Positions 32,964 to 39,683 of a stretch of 64,000 nt of DNA are shown in pieces. Source of the stretch: Orlajensenia stereocauli (lineage in GTDB: Bacteria; Actinomycetota; Actinomycetes; Actinomycetales; Microbacteriaceae). The stretch lies in NCBI RefSeq assembly GCF_039548895.1, contig NZ_JBCLVG010000001.1; one strand, written 5' to 3'. A model generated the notes under the pieces. That model saw only the letters and a program-made list of their open reading frames with translations. It made no database searches and was not told the origin of the DNA. Made by a program: the position numbers and the translations under genes. How positions within the stretch are numbered: the first letter of the stretch is position 1; the number at the start of each line of letters is the position of its first letter.

Positions 32964-34291
32964 TGACGGTGACAGTCGCCGACAGGTCACTGCTGGGCGT
33001 CGTGGGGTCTTCCCTGCGCGTTCCGCTGGTGACGGGCGGCGAGAGCCGATACGTCAACCTCGACTACGCGGCGAGTGCCCCGGCCCTCACGACCGTCGCC
33101 GAGCATGTCACCGAGCTGCTGCCGCTCTACGCCAGCGTGCACCGCGGTGCCGGATACGCGTCGCAGGTGTCGACCAGCGTCTACGAGAGCGCCCGCGGCA
33201 TCGTCGGCGGTTTCGTCAACGCCCGCGAGAGCGATGTGGTCGTCTTCACCCGCAACACCACCGAGGCGCTCGGACTGCTCGCCAGCGCCGTTCCGGGCGA
33301 GACAGTGCTGCTCGACATCGAGCACCACGCGAACCTGCTGCCGTGGCAGCGCCGCGCCGCCCGTATCGTGCTCTCGGCCGACACCCTCGCCGAGACCCTG
33401 GATCGCCTCGACGCCGAACTCGCCGCGCGCCCGGCCGCCCTCGTCACCGTCACCGGCGCGAGCAACGTCACCGGCGAGACCCTGCCGTTGCGGGCCATCG
33501 CCACGATCGCGCATCGCCGCGGTGCCAGGCTCGCCGTCGACGGCGCCCAGCTGGTTCCGCATCGCCGCGTCGACCTGCTGCGCGACGGCATCGACTATCT
33601 GGCCTTCTCGGGCCACAAGATTTACGCCCCATTCGGTGCCGGTGTGCTCGTCGGCCGCAAGGACTGGCTCGACGTCGCTCCGCCGCTGCTGCAGGGCGGG
33701 GGAGCGGTCGCGGAGGTCACCCTCCACGGTGCCACGTGGCATCCGGCCCCAGCCCGACACGAGGCCGGCTCGCCGAACGTCGTGGGCGTCGCCGCGCTGG
33801 CCCGCGCCGTCAGCGAGATCGGACGGCTCGATGCCGACGCCTGGGCCGCCCACGACCGCGCACTCCGCAACCGTCTCATCACGGGACTCGAGGCGCTGCC
33901 CGGCGTGCACCCTCACCGCATCTTCAGCGACAGCGCGGACGCCGTCGGAGTGGTGTCGTTCTCGATCGACGGACAGGACTCCGGCCTCGTCGCCGCCTAC
34001 CTGTCGGCAGAGCACGGCATCGGCGTGCGTGACGGGCGCTTCTGCGCGCATCCACTGCTCGCCAAGCTCGGCATCGACGGACCGGCACTGCGCGCGAGCT
34101 TCGGGGTCGGATCGACGGATGCCGACGTCGACGCCCTGCTCGGAGCCCTCACGCTGTTCCTCGCCAGCGGTCCGGCCTGGCGCTACGAGTTCGCCGGCGG
34201 CCAGTGGGCGCCGGTGGACGACCCCCGCCCCCGGCCCGACTGGGCGCCTGTGCTCGGTGGATCCGCCGTCAGATTCGGCTGCGCCGTCTGA
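32963..34291 (+). CDS. Aminotransferase class V, cysteine-desulfurase-like (SufS/CsdA fold)
   Basis: A 442-residue fold-type I PLP enzyme. The PLP lysine is Lys219 in FSGHKIYAPFG. His122 (IEHHANLLPW), Asp193 and Gln196 (AVDGAQLVPH) complete the cofactor site. Cys361 in RDGRFCAHPLL is at the position of the SufS persulfide cysteine. SufS-like enzymes remove sulfur from cysteine. There are no suf/isc genes nearby; the partners are an FMN reductase and a monooxygenase, so it may act on a modified cysteine or the product of oxidative cleavage. The extra C-terminal 40 residues (DDPRPRPDWAPVLG) are unusual. ATG at 32963 sits in the FMN-reductase stop (TGATG). Confidence 0.87.
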   Translation: MTVTVADRSLLGVVGSSLRVPLVTGGESRYVNLDYAASAPALTTVAEHVTELLPLYASVHRGAGYASQVSTSVYESARGIVGGFVNARESDVVVFTRNTTEALGLLASAVPGETVLLDIEHHANLLPWQRRAARIVLSADTLAETLDRLDAELAARPAALVTVTGASNVTGETLPLRAIATIAHRRGARLAVDGAQLVPHRRVDLLRDGIDYLAFSGHKIYAPFGAGVLVGRKDWLDVAPPLLQGGGAVAEVTLHGATWHPAPARHEAGSPNVVGVAALARAVSEIGRLDADAWAAHDRALRNRLITGLEALPGVHPHRIFSDSADAVGVVSFSIDGQDSGLVAAYLSAEHGIGVRDGRFCAHPLLAKLGIDGPALRASFGVGSTDADVDALLGALTLFLASGPAWRYEFAGGQWAPVDDPRPRPDWAPVLGGSAVRFGCAV

Positions 34292-35718
34292 TGGGGGCCA
34301 GGGAGCACATCATCATCGGTGCGATGGTGCGAGCCCTCGGCGCCTACCCGTCGGGCTGGCGCATTCCCGGAGCCCACGCCGACCCGCGCACCGACACGGC
34401 GGTGCTCCGCCGCACGGCGAAGCTCGCGGAGGCCGCTCACCTCGACTACCTCTTCTTCGGCGACTGGCTGGCGACGGGCAGCGACCTCGAGGTGCGAGAT
34501 CCGTACCTGCTGGCGCGCATCGACCCGCTCTCGGCCATCACCTACCTCGCCGGAATCACGCGGCGCATCGGCCTGATCGCCACGGCCAACACCACGTACA
34601 GCGATCCGTACACGCTGGCGCGGGCCACGGCATCCGTCGACGCCCTGAGTTCCGGTCGTGCCGGACTCAACCTCGTGACCGGAGCCGAGCCTCGGGCGGC
34701 AGGCAACCATGGCCGCGACGCGCACTGGGGCAACGAACATCGCTACGACCAGGCGACGGAGTTCATCGAGGCGCTCCGCCTGCTCTGGGACAGCTGGGAG
34801 GACGACGCCTTCGTGCACGATCGCGCGACAGGGCGGCTCATCGACCCGACGCGGCTGCACAGCGCCGACTACAACGGCGAGCACGTGCGGGTCGCCGGTG
34901 CCCTCAACGTGGTGCGACCGGTGCAGGGCCACCTGCCGATCGTGCACGCCGGCACGGCACTGCGTTCGCGGCAGTTGGCTGCGGCGACGGCGGATGTCGC
35001 CCTCGTCGCCGTGCCGACCCTCGCCGAGGGCGTGCAGCTGAGCGGCGAGCTGCGCCGCCAGACCGTGGCGGCGGGCCGCGCCGCCGACGAGCTGCGCATC
35101 ATCTCGCCGGTGCTGCCCGTCGTCGCAGGCACGCAGGAGGAGGCGTGGGCGATCTTCGATCAGCTGCTCGCCCTCGTTCCGCTCGACGACGGATCGGAAC
35201 TCTCGCTCTCACCGGACTTCCCGGCCGGTCGCGGCATCCGGGCCCTGTCGCAGGCCGTCGGCGTCGCCCTGGGTCCGCAGGCACTCGACGCCGTCGTGAC
35301 CCGCCGTCTCGCCGAGAGGTTCAGCGACCTCGGCCAGCACCTCATCGAGCTGGTGGCGGTGCGCACGGGCCGGCGCATCGGCGACGGCGAGAGGCCGATC
35401 ACGCTGCGCCACCTGCTGGCGACGCACCTGGTGCCGAGCGCAGCGATCGTCGGCGATGCCGGCACCGTCGCCGATCACCTGCAGGAGTGGTTCGAGGCCG
35501 GCGCCGTAGACGGCTTCAACGTGCTCACGGCCTTCCACGGCGATCAGTTCGAGGCGTTCACGACGCTCGTGATCCCGGAACTCCAGCGACGCGGGCTGTT
35601 CCGGGAGGCGTACGAGGGCCGCACCCTGCGGGAGCACCTCGGCCTCGAGAGGCCAGCCAACCTGCACGCGGCAGCGCGCGAGGCACGCGCCGCACAGGCC
35701 GAGCTGCGTCGCGCCTGA
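34291..35718 (+). CDS. LLM-class FMNH2-dependent monooxygenase (NtaA/SnaA/DszA family)
   Basis: A 475-residue luciferase-like monooxygenase, the second in the window. Key segments: IIIGAMVRALGAYPSGWRIP at the N-terminus, HLDYLFFGDWLATG, RIGLIATANTTYSDPYTLAR, SSGRAGLNLVTGAEPRAAGN and LPIVHAGTALRSRQLAAATA. The GAYPSGWR start is typical of the branch acting on nitrilotriacetate, sulfones and S-substituted cysteines. It requires FMNH2, presumably from the reductase two genes upstream. The ATG lies in the stop of the desulfurase-like gene. The last codons and the stop fall inside a 16-bp tandem repeat (35701-35760). Confidence 0.88.
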   Translation: MGAREHIIIGAMVRALGAYPSGWRIPGAHADPRTDTAVLRRTAKLAEAAHLDYLFFGDWLATGSDLEVRDPYLLARIDPLSAITYLAGITRRIGLIATANTTYSDPYTLARATASVDALSSGRAGLNLVTGAEPRAAGNHGRDAHWGNEHRYDQATEFIEALRLLWDSWEDDAFVHDRATGRLIDPTRLHSADYNGEHVRVAGALNVVRPVQGHLPIVHAGTALRSRQLAAATADVALVAVPTLAEGVQLSGELRRQTVAAGRAADELRIISPVLPVVAGTQEEAWAIFDQLLALVPLDDGSELSLSPDFPAGRGIRALSQAVGVALGPQALDAVVTRRLAERFSDLGQHLIELVAVRTGRRIGDGERPITLRHLLATHLVPSAAIVGDAGTVADHLQEWFEAGAVDGFNVLTAFHGDQFEAFTTLVIPELQRRGLFREAYEGRTLREHLGLERPANLHAAAREARAAQAELRRA

Positions 35719-35760
35719 GCTGCGTCGCGCCTGAACTGCGTCGCGCCTGAACTGCGTCGC
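35701..35760. repeat. 16-bp tandem repeat, 3.75 copies
   Basis: Units GAGCTGCGTCGCGCCT (35701-35716 and 35717-35732), GAACTGCGTCGCGCCT (35733-35748) and a partial GAACTGCGTCGC (35749-35760). The monooxygenase stop TGA (35716-35718) sits at the junction of units 1 and 2. It looks like slippage of the last codons of the gene into the intergenic space. Confidence 0.9.
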
Positions 35761-35771
35761 AGGCAGGAGGT

Positions 35772-36116
35772 CTACGCGGCGTGCGGCAGACGAGCGAGCA
35801 CGCCCCAGACCGCGGTGGAGAGCTCCGGATGCTCGAGGGCGATAGAACGCAGCAGCTTGTACTCGAACGCCTCGGCCGCACCGCGCGGCGAGGCCGGGTG
35901 GTGGGCACGGGCACGCTCACTGGTGAGGCGGGCGTCGGCCAGCCGCTCGGCGCGGATGGTCGCCACGACCTGCTCGTCGACCGAGGGCAGGTCGGGAAGG
36001 AACTCCCACGGGTCCTCGCCCTGTCGACACTTGATCTCGATGACGGCCGACAGTTCGTCGCGTGCCTCGTTGCGCAACTGCTCCAGCAGCAACGGTTCCA
36101 GCGGTGCTTCCCACAT
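35772..36116 (-). CDS. Hypothetical protein, 114 aa
   Basis: A small, largely helical soluble protein I cannot assign. It begins MWEAPLEPLLLEQLRNEARD and carries IEIKCRQGEDPWEFLPDLPS, then AFEYKLLRSIALEHPELSTA. It has no signal peptide or membrane helix. The ATG at 36116 is supported by a very good ribosome site (AAGGGGAGGG, eight bases upstream). Convergent with the monooxygenase gene. Confidence 0.7.
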   Translation of the reverse strand: MWEAPLEPLLLEQLRNEARDELSAVIEIKCRQGEDPWEFLPDLPSVDEQVVATIRAERLADARLTSERARAHHPASPRGAAEAFEYKLLRSIALEHPELSTAVWGVLARLPHAA

Positions 36117-36215
36117 CTGAACATCCCTCCCCTTGCTCACACAGTACGCACGCCGTGTGACACGCACGTTAACGGGATTTCGTCGTGTGTCGGCGGTCGG
36201 ATTGGGCGATCGGCG

Positions 36216-36725
36216 TCATTCGGGATCGGTGCAGCGGGTCGTGCTCAGGATCGTGACATGCGGCACCCCCGTGTCGGACGTCGAGACGACGCTGACGATG
36301 ATGGTCTGGGGAGTGACCAGCCGCACTTGGGCGTCGGCCTGCTGGTTCAACTGTTCGAAGTCCGACGCCCAGCCGTCGCGCCCCCGGAAGGTCTCCTCGA
36401 GGTCGAGCATCCACTGCCGCCTGTCGAAGTCGGCCGGCACCGTGATTTCGTGTCGTAGACGCACCTTCCGGGCACCACTCCGAACGCAGTCGACGGTCTC
36501 GCTCTCGTCGAGGGTGTCGATGACGGATGCCGCAGGCACCATGCCATGGATCTCGTCGACCACGGCCATGACCTCGGCCTTCACCCCGGCGAGGGTGGTG
36601 GGGGTGTCGGGGCGCGTGTTCATGACCACGATCCACCCCGCGAGCACCAGTGCCCCGGTGAGGACCGCGGCGACGATCGTGATGATCGTGTTCCTGGAGC
36701 GTCGCCCGCTCGTCATGCGCAGCAT
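36216..36725 (-). CDS. Hypothetical signal-anchored protein
   Basis: A 169-residue protein with a cytoplasmic Arg-rich N-terminus (MTSGRRSRNT), one transmembrane helix (IITIVAAVLTGALVLAGWIV) and a 130-residue external domain with two cysteines (SETVDCVRSGARK and STTRCTDPE) likely to pair. No known domain recognised. ATG at 36725 has GGAG just upstream; the ATG three codons later is also possible. It is divergent from the DExH helicase gene. Confidence 0.75.
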   Translation of the reverse strand: MLRMTSGRRSRNTIITIVAAVLTGALVLAGWIVVMNTRPDTPTTLAGVKAEVMAVVDEIHGMVPAASVIDTLDESETVDCVRSGARKVRLRHEITVPADFDRRQWMLDLEETFRGRDGWASDFEQLNQQADAQVRLVTPQTIIVSVVSTSDTGVPHVTILSTTRCTDPE

Positions 36726-36776
36726 GCTACTCCGGTGCCGGCGACCCCGCTCGGTGCGACCGTAGGATCGATCATC

Positions 36777-39287
36777 ATGAGCTCCGATGCGCGTCCCCTC
36801 CTCGATCGCCTTCCGGAGTCGACGGATGCCGACGTGATCTTCGAGGCCTTCGACGGCTGGGTGGCCGACACCGGCCTCAGCCTCTACCCCGCCCAGGAGG
36901 AGGCGCTCATCGAGATCGTCTCGGGAGCGAACCTCATCCTCTCGACTCCGACGGGGACCGGGAAGTCGCTCGTGGCGGTCGGTGCCCACTTCGCGGCGAT
37001 GGCCGCAGGCAAGCGCTCCTACTACACGGCCCCGATCAAGGCTCTGGTGAGCGAGAAGTTCTTCGCCCTCGTCGACACCTTCGGCGCGGAGAACGTGGGC
37101 ATGATGACCGGCGACTCGGCCGTGAACCCCGACGCGCCCATCATCTGCTGCACGGCCGAGATCCTCGCGAACGAGGCGCTGAGGCACGGCAGCGACACCG
37201 AGGCCGACGTCGTCATCATGGACGAGTTCCACTTCTACGCCGACCAGGACCGCGGCTGGGCCTGGCAGGTTCCGCTGCTGCTGCTCTCCCGTGCCCAGTT
37301 CGTGCTCATGTCGGCAACGCTCGGCGACACGACCGAGATCGCCGACGACCTCACCCGGCGCACCGGCCGCGACACGGCATCCGTCACCGGAGTGGAACGT
37401 CCCGTGCCGCTCAGCTACTACTACGAGACCACGCCGGTGCATGAGACCATCGACGACCTGCTGCAGACGAATCGCGCTCCGGTGTACATCGTGCACTTCT
37501 CGCAGGCCTCGGCCCTCGAGCGCGCGCAGGCGCTTGCGAGCGCGAAGATCGCCAGCCGAGAGCAGCGCAACGAGATCGCCGAGCTCATCGCCGAGTTCCG
37601 CTTCACCACGGCGTTCGGCAAGACCTTGTCGCGGCTCATCCGCATGGGCATCGGCGTGCATCACGCCGGCATGCTGCCCAAGTACCGCCGTCTCGTCGAG
37701 ACCCTCGCCCAGCGCGGCATGCTGCGCGTCATCTGCGGCACCGACACCCTCGGGGTCGGCATCAACGTTCCCATCCGCACGGTGCTGCTCACAGCACTCA
37801 CGAAGTACGACGGCCAACGGATGCGGCAGCTCAGCGCCCGCGAGTTCCATCAGATCGCGGGGCGGGCGGGCCGCGCCGGCTACGACACCACCGGCACCGT
37901 GGTGGCGCAGGCGCCGGAGCACGAGTCCGAGAATCTCAAGGCCATCGAGAAGGCCGGCGACGACCCGAAGAAGAAGCGCAAGATCATCCGCAAGAAGGCG
38001 CCCGACGGCTTCGTGTCGTGGGGCGAGCCGTCGTTCCGCAAGCTGATCGACGCCGAACCCGAAGCCCTGCGTTCCCACATGCAGATCACGAGCGCGATGC
38101 TCATCAACGTCATCGCCCGCGGGGGAGACGTGTTCGCGAACGTGCACACGCTGGTGTTCGACAACCACGAGCCGTGGAAGCGCCAGCTCGAACTGGCCCG
38201 CCGCGCGCTCGGCATCTACCGAACGCTGCGGGCATCCGGGATCGTCACGCAGGAGGACGGCGTCATCCGCCTCGCGGTCGATCTCGAGCCGAACTTCGCG
38301 CTCAACCAGCCCCTGTCGCCGTTCGCGCTGGAGGCGTTCGAGCTCATCGAGCCCGAGTCGCCCGGCTATGCGCTCGACATCATCTCCGTGTTGGAGTCGA
38401 CGCTCGACGATCCGCGCGCCATCCTGTCGCAGCAGCAGTTCGTCGCGCGCGGCGAGGCCGTCGCCGCCATGAAGTCCGAGGGCATCGAGTACGAGGAGCG
38501 CATGGAGCTGCTCGAGGGCATCACGCATCCGCGGCCACTCGCCGAGCTCCTCGACGCCGCCTACGAGACCTACGCGGCCGTGCAGCCGTGGGTGCGCGAC
38601 TTCACCCTCAGCCCCAAGTCGGTCGTGCGCGACATGTACGAGCGGGCGATGTCGTTCGGCGAGTTCATCGCGTTCTACAAGCTGGCGCGCTCCGAGGGCG
38701 TCGTGCTGCGCTACCTCTCCGACGCCTACCGCACGGCGCGGCAGACCATCCCGCTCGACCTGCGCACTGAAGACCTGACCGACCTCATCGAGTGGCTCGG
38801 AGAGCTGGTACGCCAGGTCGACTCGAGTCTGCTCGACGAATGGAACGAACTGGCGCACCCGGATGCCGCTGCCCACCACGCGCTGGAGACCGCCGTCGTG
38901 CCGCCGGCGCCCAGCCGCCTCACCACGAACATCCGCGCCTTCCGTGTGCTGGTGCGCAACGAGCTGTTCCGCCGGGTGCAGTTGGCGGCCCGCGAGGACT
39001 ACCCGGCGCTCGAGGAACTCGACGCCGCGCACGGCTTCGATGCCGCGGCCTGGACGCAGGCCCTCGACGGCTACTTCACCGAGTACGACAGCATCGGCAT
39101 CGGTCCGGACGCCCGCAGCTCGGCGCTGCTCGTCCTCGACGAGAGCACCCGCGTCTGGACGGCCCGCCAGATCTTCGACGACCCCGACGGCGACCACGAC
39201 TGGGCCATCGAGGCGACGGTCGACCTCGATGCCTCCGACGACGCCGGCGAGGCCGTCATCAGGGTCACGAGGGTCGGCCCGGCCTAG
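36777..39287 (+). CDS. DExH-box helicase with DUF3516 C-terminal domain
   Basis: An 836-residue superfamily 2 helicase of the actinobacterial Ski2-like type. Walker A TPTGTGKS is at 57-64. Motif II is DEFH (149-152) in VVIMDEFHFYADQDRG. SATLGDT is motif III, and motif VI is in HQIAGRAGRAGYDTTGTVVA. A basic insert (DPKKKRKIIRKKAPDG) separates the RecA pair from the DUF3516 part (about 430-836). The family probably unwinds RNA in turnover or ribosome metabolism; the exact role is not established. ATG at 36777 follows TAGGAT by eight bases (leaderless type). A full-length open antisense frame covers this gene but is a GC artefact. Confidence 0.92.
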   Translation: MSSDARPLLDRLPESTDADVIFEAFDGWVADTGLSLYPAQEEALIEIVSGANLILSTPTGTGKSLVAVGAHFAAMAAGKRSYYTAPIKALVSEKFFALVDTFGAENVGMMTGDSAVNPDAPIICCTAEILANEALRHGSDTEADVVIMDEFHFYADQDRGWAWQVPLLLLSRAQFVLMSATLGDTTEIADDLTRRTGRDTASVTGVERPVPLSYYYETTPVHETIDDLLQTNRAPVYIVHFSQASALERAQALASAKIASREQRNEIAELIAEFRFTTAFGKTLSRLIRMGIGVHHAGMLPKYRRLVETLAQRGMLRVICGTDTLGVGINVPIRTVLLTALTKYDGQRMRQLSAREFHQIAGRAGRAGYDTTGTVVAQAPEHESENLKAIEKAGDDPKKKRKIIRKKAPDGFVSWGEPSFRKLIDAEPEALRSHMQITSAMLINVIARGGDVFANVHTLVFDNHEPWKRQLELARRALGIYRTLRASGIVTQEDGVIRLAVDLEPNFALNQPLSPFALEAFELIEPESPGYALDIISVLESTLDDPRAILSQQQFVARGEAVAAMKSEGIEYEERMELLEGITHPRPLAELLDAAYETYAAVQPWVRDFTLSPKSVVRDMYERAMSFGEFIAFYKLARSEGVVLRYLSDAYRTARQTIPLDLRTEDLTDLIEWLGELVRQVDSSLLDEWNELAHPDAAAHHALETAVVPPAPSRLTTNIRAFRVLVRNELFRRVQLAAREDYPALEELDAAHGFDAAAWTQALDGYFTEYDSIGIGPDARSSALLVLDESTRVWTARQIFDDPDGDHDWAIEATVDLDASDDAGEAVIRVTRVGPA

Positions 39288-39307
39288 CCTCAGCCCGCCG
39301 CCACTCC

Positions 39308-39370
39308 GCTCGCTGAGGCCTCCTGCCACCGCTCGCTGAGGCCCGGATGCAGTCCGCGGCCTGAGCGCAT
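39308..39370. repeat. Degenerate copies of the intergenic inverted-repeat family
   Basis: Two starts of the family arm occur in tandem: GCTCGCTGAGGCC at 39308-39320 and GCTCGCTGAGGCCCGGATGC at 39331-39350, the latter running on into AGTCCGCGGCCTGAGCGC. The right arm is missing. Located behind the helicase gene. Confidence 0.55.
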
Positions 39371-39479
39371 GCGGGCCCCACGATCTGAGGTGCACGCAGC
39401 ACCGATCTAGGGCATCCTCCCCATCCTGCCGGGGGTACTCAGCGGTCAGTCTGGACGCATCCGATCCAGGAGGTTCAGA

Positions 39480-39683
39480 ATGCAGTTCGCAGCTCAGTAC
39501 ATGGCAGAGACGCTCCACCGTCACGAGTCGACAGCGGCCGCTCACAGGCTCGAACAGCGCCGCCGGCTGATGGAGGACGAGAGCGAGTTCGATGAGGATG
39601 CCCGTCCCGTCTCCACCCGTCGTGGATGGGCGCACCTGTTCGCATTTCGGAAGGCCGCGTCGACGCGTCTCGCGCACCGATGA
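39480..39683 (+). CDS. Small basic protein coupled to LAL regulator
   Basis: A 67-residue hypothetical protein. It starts MQFAAQYMAETLHRHESTAA, contains a charged helix (HRLEQRRRLMEDESEFDEDA) and ends in a basic tail (WAHLFAFRKAASTRLAHR). The ATG at 39480 has the strong ribosome site CCAGGAGG six bases upstream. Its TGA overlaps an in-frame ATG of the following LuxR-type gene (ATGA at 39680), so the regulator can be translated by coupling. It shares the pattern QYxA, then an Arg-rich helix, with the 72-aa protein at 45475; this may be chance. Function unknown. Confidence 0.7.
   Translation: MQFAAQYMAETLHRHESTAAAHRLEQRRRLMEDESEFDEDARPVSTRRGWAHLFAFRKAASTRLAHR

Noticed and set aside
33075..35750. 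891-codon frame overlapping the desulfurase-like and monooxygenase genes
   Set aside because: Another reading frame of the two recognisable enzymes, with low-complexity Arg/Ser/Pro sequence.
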